NCBI GenBank assembly: GCA_005881995.1
Contig: VBHV01000535.1
Span: 1-15,388, forward strand
Direction of reading: 5' to 3'
DNA length: 15,388 nucleotides
From: Chloroflexota bacterium
GTDB lineage: Bacteria > Chloroflexota > Ktedonobacteria > Ktedonobacterales > Ktedonobacteraceae
In this document: positions 1-6,807 of the stretch, piece by piece
How the letters are laid out: each line of letters starts with the position of its first letter
Position numbering within the stretch: position 1 is the stretch's first letter
Program-made: the position numbers and the translations under genes
Notes under the pieces: generated by a model
Database searches by the model: none
What the model was told of the DNA's origin: nothing
The model's input: the letters and a program-made list of their open reading frames with translations, nothing else

Positions 1-677
1 GCTGAAATCACGGTCCAGAGCATTACAAGACCGACGAAGACGGCAAAAACGCGGTGCAGGATATTGACAGCCGCGAGGTGATTGCTCACGGTCCCAGGAG
101 TGGGCGTGCAGAACGGCCAGCCCAGGCAGGCCAGTGCTGCATCGCTGCCGGTCACATACGAACCGAGTAGCATGAGGATGTAGACCAGCAGCGCATTACT
201 AATGGCCAACTGCGCGAATTTGCGCGTGTTAGCAGGATGCTCTTTACTCGGGGTGGCTTTGCCGCTCAGTACAGCAATCGTGATCACGATGGCGAAGATT
301 GCCAGGGCTGTACCCAGGTGGGCCGTAATGACCTGCGGCGGCAGCTGCCAGAGAACTGTCAAGCCTCCCAGTACAATCTGGATCGCCAGCAGTATGGGAG
401 CAGCAATGGCGAGGGTTAGCAGCGCACGATCTTTACGCGCCCACTTGATAATCCCGATCAGCAGCAACACGATCAAGATACTGATGGCCGCGGCAGTGAA
501 GCGATGGAATTGCTCAAGAAACACGTGATATGTTCCTGAGTAATATGCCTGGCCGTAGCAAAACGGCCAATCCGGGCAGCTCAGGCCGGAGTCAGTGGCG
601 AGAACTGTGCCACCGAGGGCGATCAGAAAATAGGTAACGACAGTCGCTACCCATGCTACGCGGCGTATGATCGTCAT
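1..677 (-). CDS. ctaA: Heme A synthase (COX15/CtaA family), 3' end outside the window
   Basis: Membrane enzyme that oxidises the C8 methyl of heme O to the formyl of heme A, the cofactor of the oxidase encoded upstream. Translating the minus strand from the ATG at 677 gives 225 residues before the window edge. Seen directly: a first transmembrane helix (about residues 9-27), then the family cysteine pair C34 and C40 in GLSCPDWPFC, the catalytic/heme-binding pair E55 and H58 in LEQFHR, a later HLG histidine, a second cysteine pair in ACLGWPFC, and an LHR histidine near the edge. These match the residues known from Bacillus CtaA, in the same order and spacing. The start has AAAGGAG seven bases upstream and lies 15 bases after the SCO stop, so the two are co-transcribed. 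The C-terminal helices are not visible, and a fusion to a heme O synthase (CtaB) cannot be excluded. Confidence 0.95.
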   Translation of the reverse strand, partial: MTIIRRVAWVATVVTYFLIALGGTVLATDSGLSCPDWPFCYGQAYYSGTYHVFLEQFHRFTAAAISILIVLLLIGIIKWARKDRALLTLAIAAPILLAIQIVLGGLTVLWQLPPQVITAHLGTALAIFAIVITIAVLSGKATPSKEHPANTRKFAQLAISNALLVYILMLLGSYVTGSDAALACLGWPFCTPTPGTVSNHLAAVNILHRVFAVFVGLVMLWTVIS

Positions 678-692
678 TAGGGGACTCCTTTG

Positions 693-1376
693 CTATGGCT
701 GCGGCAGCCACTGCCGCATGCCAGCCTCCAGCCCGATTTCTTCACTGCTGAGATCGGATGCGGTATTTGAGTCAAATGTTTCGAAAAAGAGGCGCTCGCG
801 ACCGCTGGCGTCGATAATGTACATGGCCGGATCGTGTGTCACCTGCCCATCTGAGGTAACCTGGTCATACAGACCATACTGGTGGTAGACGGACTGGAGT
901 TGTTGTGCCGTTCCTGTAAGAAATAACCATTGGTGCAGCATGCCATGATTGATGGACCAGGACTGCACCGCAGCTACGCTGTTTGCAACGGGATTGGCAT
1001 TGATGGCAACCAACACAACTTGACTAGCTGTAGAAGACCCCAACTGCTTTTTGGCATTATACATGATCTCGGCGGTCAGTGGACAAAGGGTCTTGCAGCG
1101 CGAGTCGATGAAAGCCAGCACTACCTCGCGACCACGCATGGAAGAAAGAGTGACTGAGTGACCGAACTGATCGACGAGGTTGAAGTCAGGTGCGAGATTG
1201 CCATTCATTGGAAAGCCGCCAACTGCATCGGTTGTTGGCGGCACGCTTGCCTGGTTGCGATGCATGGTGAGAAGCCTGATGCCTAAGACCATAGCAGCAA
1301 CGAGCACGAGTGCAGAAGTGGCAATTAAGCCAGCCAGTGCCAGTTTCTGAATACCACTCGAATGCCGCATGGTCAT
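693..1376 (-). CDS. SCO1/SenC-type copper chaperone
   Basis: Membrane-anchored thioredoxin-fold protein that loads or reduces the CuA site of COX2. There is one N-terminal hydrophobic helix (about residues 12-36) and then a periplasm-facing domain. The copper ligands of the family are present: C94 and C98 in DSRCKTLCP, and H181 in VTHDPAMYIID. The 227-residue length is normal for the family. Two starts are possible: ATG at 1376, with GAAAGGAA almost touching it, or ATG at 1370, which places the same GGA about seven bases upstream. By spacing the second is the better start (225 residues). The gene sits between ctaG and ctaA, which agrees with a role in oxidase assembly. It is separated from ctaG by a cluster of palindromic repeats, so its expression relative to the structural subunits may differ. 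Confidence 0.93.
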   Translation of the reverse strand: MTMRHSSGIQKLALAGLIATSALVLVAAMVLGIRLLTMHRNQASVPPTTDAVGGFPMNGNLAPDFNLVDQFGHSVTLSSMRGREVVLAFIDSRCKTLCPLTAEIMYNAKKQLGSSTASQVVLVAINANPVANSVAAVQSWSINHGMLHQWLFLTGTAQQLQSVYHQYGLYDQVTSDGQVTHDPAMYIIDASGRERLFFETFDSNTASDLSSEEIGLEAGMRQWLPQP

Positions 1377-1400
1377 TTCCTTTCAACTTTGCCTTCTGGA

Positions 1401-1477
1401 GACGACCGCCAGGGTCGCCTTGTGCGACGACCGTCAGGGTTGCCTTTGCCTTCCAGGGCGACCGCCAGGGTCGCCCT
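1401..1477. repeat. Cluster of three small palindromic repeats (GGCGACC-loop-GGTCGCC)
   Basis: Three related units lie in the ctaG-SCO gap: 1401-1420 (GACGACCGCCAGGGTCGCCT), 1426-1445 (GACGACCGTCAGGGTTGCCT) and 1455-1477. The third is the best preserved: nine perfectly complementary bases (1455-1463 and 1469-1477) around a five-base loop. The first is a 5-6 bp imperfect version. The second differs by two C-to-T changes, one in the loop and one in the right arm that turns a pair into G-U. Core-to-core spacing is irregular (25 and 31 bases), unlike CRISPR. They resemble REP-type intergenic palindromes, and similar repeats are, from memory, frequent in Ktedonobacter-like genomes. In RNA they could form stem-loops between the structural and the assembly part of the operon. 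Confidence 0.8.
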
Positions 1478-1497
1478 TACATTGCTTTTTCCAGCGT

Positions 1498-2388
1498 TTA
1501 TCTTTCTGCGTTGGATTGCGATTGTATCGCGATGCTCTCATCGCCCGACTGAGTAGCAAACCAACGTTGGAAGAGGACAAAGATGGCGATCACGAACGGA
1601 ACGTCACCAAATGTCCACATGATGCCCGCACCGAGTTGCTGATCCTGCAATGCAGAGAACCCGCCTGCAACAGTGACCAGGTGTGCATATGGAGCGTAGA
1701 GGGCTACCGGTGCAAATCCGAGCAACACCGCCAGGACAACGTTTTGGGCTATAGCGAGTCCCACACACACCATCTGCCCAATGTAGCCCAGGCGAGGGCG
1801 GAGTGGCGGCGACGGGATCACCTGCGTCCAGAAAAGGGCACTCACCGCAAAAAAGGTCAGGTGCTCACACCAATCGTGAATGGCCTCGTTCGTCAGGGCG
1901 AGATCGTAGAGGGCGGGCCAGTGCCAGACCCAAACCCCGACGATCAGGAGCACGTACGAGATGGCGGGCTGTCGCAGCCAATGCCCCAACCGATGCCCGG
2001 TCTGGTAGAAGACACACTCCGCTTTCAGCTTTGTCGATGCTTTCAGGAGCCGCCGCGGTGCCAGCACGACCAGCAAGAGCAGGTGCTGGACCATGTGAAC
2101 CCAGAAGAGCCGGCCGGAGAGTATATCAACCGGAGCAGAGGCCCCGACAAGGGTAATCAGGATTGCGATCAGGAAGTAGATACCCCGCCAGAGCCAGCTA
2201 TCCCACCGGTGTATGCCGGTATATGAACCGGTCAATCCAATGGAAGTCATGGACCCGGCGGCTTCTTTCGCCTGCTCCTCTTTGACAAGCACCCGCCACC
2301 CGCGAAAGTACAGTACTTCGGCGACAAGACATCCGAGAAGCACAGTGGGTGGGATTGGCCACCCACTGGCATCAACCCAGATGGTCAT
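1498..2388 (-). CDS. ctaG: CtaG-type cytochrome c oxidase assembly factor (caa3_CtaG)
   Basis: Polytopic membrane protein required for assembly of caa3-type oxidases, presumably in copper insertion. This is the Bacillus-type CtaG family, unrelated to Cox11. The 296-residue product has about seven hydrophobic segments. Visible family features are the HMVQHLLLL histidine pair (H98, H102) after a PVDILSG segment, the VWVWHWP segment in the middle, and the DQQLGAGIMW motif near the C-terminus. The start ATG has GGAGG seven bases upstream. The stop lies 20 bases before the palindromic repeat cluster. It follows the COX3 gene by 33 bases and is therefore the fifth gene of the operon. The exact metal role of the conserved histidines is inferred from the family. 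Confidence 0.92.
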   Translation of the reverse strand: MTIWVDASGWPIPPTVLLGCLVAEVLYFRGWRVLVKEEQAKEAAGSMTSIGLTGSYTGIHRWDSWLWRGIYFLIAILITLVGASAPVDILSGRLFWVHMVQHLLLLVVLAPRRLLKASTKLKAECVFYQTGHRLGHWLRQPAISYVLLIVGVWVWHWPALYDLALTNEAIHDWCEHLTFFAVSALFWTQVIPSPPLRPRLGYIGQMVCVGLAIAQNVVLAVLLGFAPVALYAPYAHLVTVAGGFSALQDQQLGAGIMWTFGDVPFVIAIFVLFQRWFATQSGDESIAIQSQSNAER

Positions 2389-2421
2389 TGCAGCACCTCC
2401 ACCTGGCCGCAGTTCGTCTCA

Positions 2422-3012
2422 TCAAATCACCAAACTGAACAGCCACAAGAGCAGGCTAGACAGAACTGTGTAGTACCACCAGTAACCTGTTACCTCGGCG
2501 ATGTATCCATGCCCGGCCAATCTGCCGCGAAGGACCCGCCCCAAAAGGAGCAGGCCGATAATTGTAAGCAGCAGGAAGTGGACCCATGTAAACCATGTAA
2601 TAAGCATGAGTACACTTTCGTAGGCATGGAAAGGCGTGGTAGTATAGCCCAGGCTCATGTTTACCCAGATTTGACCGACCAACGCCAGGAATACGAATAC
2701 TAGAGCAACAATGAAGAAAGCCGCTTGACCGGTCCCCTCGTTCTCTCGCGCTCTTCGCTCCCACCAGTAGTAGGAGAGTCCACTCAGTACCAGCGCAATG
2801 GCTACCAGTAGTCCCGGTAGGAAGGCAGGAGGATGGTCCCCTGCAACCTTGAACTGGCTCTCTGTATTGAGTGAATTCAGGTAGCCACCCGCGGCCAGGA
2901 TGGCCAGTACAGATAAAGCATCCGACAGAATGAACATGATCACGGCTGCTCGCGCTCCGCCAACCCGAATGTGCGGCTCAAGTTCGTGCACGTGCTCTAA
3001 AGATGTGCTCAT
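2422..3012 (-). CDS. ctaE: Cytochrome c oxidase subunit III, divergent
   Basis: The 196-residue membrane protein has about five hydrophobic helices and is placed exactly where subunit III follows subunit I. The N-terminal part (IRVGGARAAVIMFILSDALS) matches the beginning of bacterial COX3, but three hallmarks are altered. The usual Ser-Glu in the first helix is SD. The GFHGLHV segment is reduced to TWFTWVHFLLL with one histidine. The C-terminal YWHFVD is YWWYYTV. In other oxidases these positions stabilise lipid binding and proton uptake by subunit I. The start ATG has GGAG eight bases upstream, and the COX1 stop is 21 bases before it. Given the divergence, it could also be described as a subunit III-like protein specific to this oxidase type. 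The context makes another role unlikely. Confidence 0.82.
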   Translation of the reverse strand: MSTSLEHVHELEPHIRVGGARAAVIMFILSDALSVLAILAAGGYLNSLNTESQFKVAGDHPPAFLPGLLVAIALVLSGLSYYWWERRARENEGTGQAAFFIVALVFVFLALVGQIWVNMSLGYTTTPFHAYESVLMLITWFTWVHFLLLTIIGLLLLGRVLRGRLAGHGYIAEVTGYWWYYTVLSSLLLWLFSLVI

Positions 3013-3033
3013 CGTTTATCTCCTACAGTGCTA

Positions 3034-4977
3034 TCAACTCTCTGGTTGTGGCTGTGGCAGTAGAGGTCCTTCCAGGGTGGTACCCTCCACGTCAGATGGG
3101 TACGGTTCGGGCGATCCGTAGTCGTAAGGTGTCGATGTCACCACGGGTAGCTCTTCAAAATTCTCAAGCGGTACCGGTGTTGGCACACTCCACTCAAGCG
3201 TCTTGCCCCCCCACTCGTTGGCGACGGCGGGCTCACCGCTCCTGAGCGTGATAATCACGTTGTAGACAGTTACAAACACGGACGCCGCGATTAGAATGGC
3301 AAACAGGCTGGCAATCGTGTTGGGAGTGGCAAACGGGGGAGCAATATTGGCCGACCAACGCGGTTCGCCTATCAGGCCCGCGTAGAACAGTGACATGAAT
3401 GTTCCAAGAAAACCGACTTCAAACAGCCAGAAATGGAGTTGGCCCAGCGTCGGGTCGAGTCGCTTCCCCACCATTTTGGGGAACCAGTAGTAGAAGCCGG
3501 CGAAAAATCCGAAGACCGCTGTCCCGACGAGCGTGAAATGGAAGTGCGCTGTGACAAACATGCCGCCGTGTAAAATTTCATCGGTAGGAAGATCTGCCAG
3601 GTAGATGCCGGTGATTCCTCCTACGACGAAGTTGACCAGCGTGCCCACTACAAACAATATCGGAACCGTGACCCAGATCTTCCCGCGCCAGAAGGTACCT
3701 ATCATCGCCAGGAAGAAGAAACCGGTGGGAATCGAAATTAACTCTGTATCGAGCATGAAAGGGGCATCCAATGCGTTGTTCGAGCCACTAAAATACAGGT
3801 GATGCCCCCACACGATCACGCTCAGTATACTGATCGTGATCAAGCTGCCTATCAGCATGCGACGGCCAAAGATTCCCTTGCGGGAAAAAACTGCGGTGAC
3901 TTCAGCAGCTATTGCCAGGGACGGCAAGAGAATCACATATACCTCTGGATGTCCAAAAAACCAGAACAGGTGCTCATACAGCCAGTTATTCCCACCGTAG
4001 GAGGCAGCAAAGAAGGATGTCTGGAAGACGCGGTCCATCACCACCATTGTCTGAGACATCATGAACGTAGGGAACGCTGTCAAACTCAGGAAGACCGAGA
4101 GCAGCACTCCCCACACGAGGATCGGCAGTCGTCCCCAGGTCATGCCCCTCGTGCGCATCACCAGCACAGCGGAGATTATATTCAGGGCTGCCACTGTCGT
4201 TGAGATGGCAAAGATGATGATGAAGAAGCAGTAAGCTTCCATGCCTGGCGTCAACCCCTGAACCGAAAGCGGTGCGTAGCCGGTCCATCCTGTCTGGAAT
4301 CCGCCAAGGGCGAGTGTAGTAATGATGATAGGAATATCGAGGAAAAGCAACCAGTAGCTCAGCGCATTGAGCCGGGGAAATGCCATATCACGCGCCCCGA
4401 TCATGATGGGGACGACGAAGTTGCCGAACGGACCGGCGACCATAATGACTGCGGCGACAATCATAATGATCCCGTGCATACCCACAATGGTGTTGTACGT
4501 GGAGGGAGTGAAGAAGATAGCCCCGGGCCGTGATTGCTCCAGCCTGATCATGAAGGCTCCCATTGAGCCTACAAAAAAGAGGAAAAGCGTTGTGGCCAGG
4601 TATTGCATCCCGACCACTTTGTGGTCGGTGGTCCAGCGGAAGTAGCGCCAGAGGCCCTGACCTTTGCCTGCCAGCTGTAGTTCTTCGGCAGGTGTAGGAT
4701 CCCGGCGCGCAAAACCCCACTTCAGGACATCATTGAAGGCTCCAATGCCCACCAAGAAGAAGAGCACCCAGGCTGTGTAGACAGCTGCGACCACCGCGTC
4801 GTCATTGGGAACACCATCGGGATTCATTGCTGTTGTAATCCTGTTCACCAGCACACCGGCGATGGCAGCGCCCACCACCCCGAGTACAATCCCAGAAAGC
4901 ACACTCGGGAAAAGGTTTTGTATGAGGCTAGGACGCCTGGCTTCGGTCGTGGTTTCGGTCACTACTTTTTCGGTCAT
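3034..4977 (-). CDS. ctaD: Cytochrome c oxidase subunit I (heme-copper oxidase, A-type)
   Basis: Catalytic subunit of the terminal oxidase: reduces O2 to water and pumps protons across the membrane. The 647-residue protein has an N-terminal extension with two extra hydrophobic segments (about 25-45 and 62-82) before the classical core, which begins at TTDHK (116-120). Ligands seen: H168 and H480 for the low-spin heme, H343 (in GHPEVY), H392 and H393 for CuB, H478 for the high-spin heme. Y347 of the His-Tyr crosslink, E345 and the D-channel aspartate D197 are present. The K-channel lysine position is F421 (PTGFF instead of PTGIK), and the Mg-site aspartate next to H470 is G471. The C-terminal tail is proline-rich. 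The start overlaps the COX2 stop (ATGA), with GGAGG six bases upstream, so the two subunits are translationally coupled. Confidence 0.97.
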   Translation of the reverse strand: MTEKVVTETTTEARRPSLIQNLFPSVLSGIVLGVVGAAIAGVLVNRITTAMNPDGVPNDDAVVAAVYTAWVLFFLVGIGAFNDVLKWGFARRDPTPAEELQLAGKGQGLWRYFRWTTDHKVVGMQYLATTLFLFFVGSMGAFMIRLEQSRPGAIFFTPSTYNTIVGMHGIIMIVAAVIMVAGPFGNFVVPIMIGARDMAFPRLNALSYWLLFLDIPIIITTLALGGFQTGWTGYAPLSVQGLTPGMEAYCFFIIIFAISTTVAALNIISAVLVMRTRGMTWGRLPILVWGVLLSVFLSLTAFPTFMMSQTMVVMDRVFQTSFFAASYGGNNWLYEHLFWFFGHPEVYVILLPSLAIAAEVTAVFSRKGIFGRRMLIGSLITISILSVIVWGHHLYFSGSNNALDAPFMLDTELISIPTGFFFLAMIGTFWRGKIWVTVPILFVVGTLVNFVVGGITGIYLADLPTDEILHGGMFVTAHFHFTLVGTAVFGFFAGFYYWFPKMVGKRLDPTLGQLHFWLFEVGFLGTFMSLFYAGLIGEPRWSANIAPPFATPNTIASLFAILIAASVFVTVYNVIITLRSGEPAVANEWGGKTLEWSVPTPVPLENFEELPVVTSTPYDYGSPEPYPSDVEGTTLEGPLLPQPQPES

Positions 4978-5759
4978 GGGTGTCCTCCTTGGCTGACTAT
5001 CCAGGAATTGAACGACGAATCACTGACCACATTCACCGCTTCCCACATATCGGAGTGGAAGAGGCCGCACAATTCCACGCAGTTCACCGTATAGTTTCCT
5101 ATCTGCGTCGGTGTTACGACTGGCGTGTTGGTCATTTCCCCTGGATTCGCATCGATGCGTACCCCAAGGGCGCGGATCGCAAAGCCGTGCAGCACATCTT
5201 TCGAGGTGACGAGGAACTGCACCGGGCGATTCACCGGAAGTTCAATGACCTGCGCTCCCTGGCTGGTCGCGCCATATTGTGGATAGTTAAACGTCCACTG
5301 CCATTGCTGCGCGGTAACCTGGACGACGAGGGTGTTAGAGGCTGAGGCAGCGGCGGTTTCCTGGTAGTAGGCAACCATACCCCAGATGAAAAGAAAGAGA
5401 CAAAGAACACTTGTGATCCCTAACCACCCAATTTGGAGTCCTGGTCTGGGCTTTAAGGGGACGGGATCCTCCGTGGGCCTGTCCTTTGTCCTGAAGAAGA
5501 ACAGGCTGTAGGCGAGGAAGACAAAGACGAACATGGCCACCGGTATGGCCAGATCGGTAAGCACGGTAATTGTGAAGTCATCAGTACCGTCAAGATCGCT
5601 TGCTCCTTTCGGGAGAATCACCGGGGCCAGCAGAGCCCAGATCACAATCCCGATAATAGAGAGCACTATCCAGATAATCATGACACGACGAAAATGATCC
5701 GGTTCCCGTCCCGCTGGTGAAGTAGCTCTGCTGTTTCCTTCGATGTTGGTTTCAGACAT
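4974..5759 (-). CDS. coxB: Cytochrome c oxidase subunit II with CuA site
   Basis: Electron-entry subunit with a binuclear copper centre on the outside of the membrane. The 261-residue product has three hydrophobic segments (about 26-49, 64-90 and 107-131), one more than the usual two. The cupredoxin domain starts at the aromatic box AQQWQWTFNYP (150-160). All CuA ligands are visible: H191, C227, E229, C231, H235 and M238 in the order H..CxExCxxxHxxM. There is no fused cytochrome c domain, so this is not a caa3-type subunit, and the electron donor must be a separate protein. A good candidate is the cupredoxin encoded ten bases upstream. The start ATG follows a run of six G four bases upstream. 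The stop overlaps the COX1 start by four bases. No lipobox is visible. Confidence 0.96.
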   Translation of the reverse strand: MSETNIEGNSRATSPAGREPDHFRRVMIIWIVLSIIGIVIWALLAPVILPKGASDLDGTDDFTITVLTDLAIPVAMFVFVFLAYSLFFFRTKDRPTEDPVPLKPRPGLQIGWLGITSVLCLFLFIWGMVAYYQETAAASASNTLVVQVTAQQWQWTFNYPQYGATSQGAQVIELPVNRPVQFLVTSKDVLHGFAIRALGVRIDANPGEMTNTPVVTPTQIGNYTVNCVELCGLFHSDMWEAVNVVSDSSFNSWIVSQGGHP

Positions 5760-5769
5760 CTTGCCCCCC

Positions 5770-6459
5770 TTAATAATTTGTTACGGTTATAGTTCCAGCC
5801 ATGTAGCCGAGGGTAGCCATAGGCCCACTAAACCCATAGGGAGATTTGCGATCGTTGCCACAAGGGACATAGCAGTGCCAGATGTAGGTGTGGCCGGCGG
5901 GACCCGTGTGGAACTGGAACCTGATGACGTTGGGCTTCGGGTAACCGTTCGCCTGGGGAGGAGCGTTGTCTGGAACCCCGAGGAGCGGGACGCTGACAAA
6001 GATCGGGTTTGGCTCATTGGGTTGTGATTGAATGGTAAACGTGTGGGCGGCATCATCCGCGTTGATCTGACTCATGGGCTTATCGTTGTACATCGCGATG
6101 CCTCCAACGGTTCCCTGCACCTTTTGGAAGAAATCGTTGTACAAGCCCGAAGCACTGTCGTATTGGTTGATGACAACAGTGATAAGGCTATTCGCGGGCA
6201 GTTCCCAGCTAGTGCTTGGGTAATAGGTGACCCAGTTGATTTCCGGGTTGGGTGCGTCGGGGTGACATACCATACTGTCAGGGTACGTGGAGAGATTGAG
6301 AGTTGCGCCGTTGGGTCCCTTGGTCGCTTGCAACACATCGGGTTCGTAACCAAGTCCCGCGTTTGATCGAAGACCCAGCGCGATTAGGGCTATTATGCCG
6401 AAACCTAAAATAATCGAGGCAACGGATGTCTTGCTCATCAAATACTCAACTATAGACAT
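5770..6459 (-). CDS. Membrane-anchored cupredoxin, probable electron donor of the oxidase
   Basis: The 229-residue product has one N-terminal hydrophobic helix (about residues 12-30, uncleaved anchor or signal) and an extracytoplasmic domain with cupredoxin traits: a histidine in AAHTFTI (H139) and a C-terminal loop WHCYVPCG (C196, C200) followed by methionines M214 and M220. In blue copper proteins one Cys, two His and a Met bind copper; in CuA domains a CxxxC pair does. This loop has the CxxxCG spacing of CuA, but the usual histidine four residues later is missing. H195 or H184 might serve instead, so the copper type cannot be decided by eye. As first gene of the operon, ten bases before COX2, it most likely feeds electrons to CuA, as sulfocyanin-like proteins do. 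The start is uncertain: ATG at 6459 and at 6438 both lack a good ribosome binding site. Confidence 0.85.
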   Translation of the reverse strand: MSIVEYLMSKTSVASIILGFGIIALIALGLRSNAGLGYEPDVLQATKGPNGATLNLSTYPDSMVCHPDAPNPEINWVTYYPSTSWELPANSLITVVINQYDSASGLYNDFFQKVQGTVGGIAMYNDKPMSQINADDAAHTFTIQSQPNEPNPIFVSVPLLGVPDNAPPQANGYPKPNVIRFQFHTGPAGHTYIWHCYVPCGNDRKSPYGFSGPMATLGYMAGTITVTNY

Positions 6460-6807
6460 CCACTGTATTCAGATATTCTTCGATTTCCTGAGAACTTCAC
6501 CTCCGTTCATAGCGTGAAAAAATCAGGGTACAAGAAGAAATCCTTCTTGATCCCAGCTTCGAGTATGATAGTAGTATATCATAAAAAAGAGTGAAATTGA
6601 AGTATTTGATAATATAACTCAGGGCTCTTCAAAAGCCAACGGAACGCTTGTGGTTATATCGTGATCTTACCTAACTTTTGATCTCACTTGCCTCGAATTG
6701 TACATCTCCCTGGATGTAGCTTTGATAGCATGTACAAAGTAATAGATGCATTTCTGAAGCACGTGGTAGTAAGGCAAAAGACCTTGACTAAGAGATAGAG
6801 AGCTGTT
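6460..6807. other. Intergenic region upstream of the cox operon
   Basis: This 348-base AT-rich gap separates the cox operon from the zinc-ribbon gene, both on the minus strand. It holds a candidate promoter with an overlapping palindrome (6564-6601). On the minus strand a perfect Shine-Dalgarno sequence, GGAGGTGA (6497-6504), has no ordinary start codon after it. It lies inside a 13-codon open frame (6510 to 6469) that is in phase with the cupredoxin. A pair of overlapping inverted repeats lies at 6698-6737. I see no convincing rho-independent terminator for the zinc-ribbon gene and no tRNA or long coding frame. Confidence 0.7.
6564..6601 (-). promoter_or_regulatory. Candidate cox operon promoter with operator-like palindrome
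   Basis: On the minus strand a -10 box TATACT (6573-6578; five of six consensus bases) lies 17 bases from a weak -35 box TTCAAT (6596-6601). A perfect inverted repeat, TATGATA (6564-6570) and TATCATA (6577-6583) with six bases between, overlaps the -10 box. A dimeric repressor bound here would block the polymerase. Transcription would start near 6566, giving a leader of about 107 bases before the cupredoxin. Confidence 0.45.

Noticed and set aside
1401..1477. CRISPR-like array
   Set aside because: The units are palindromic, only about 20 bases long, diverged, and separated by 5-11 bases, which is too short and irregular for CRISPR spacers.
1369..2226. Long open frame (285 codons) on the plus strand
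   Set aside because: It lies opposite ctaG and the repeat cluster, its product is rich in Arg, His, Pro and Gln without domains, and the minus strand encodes a clear CtaG protein there.
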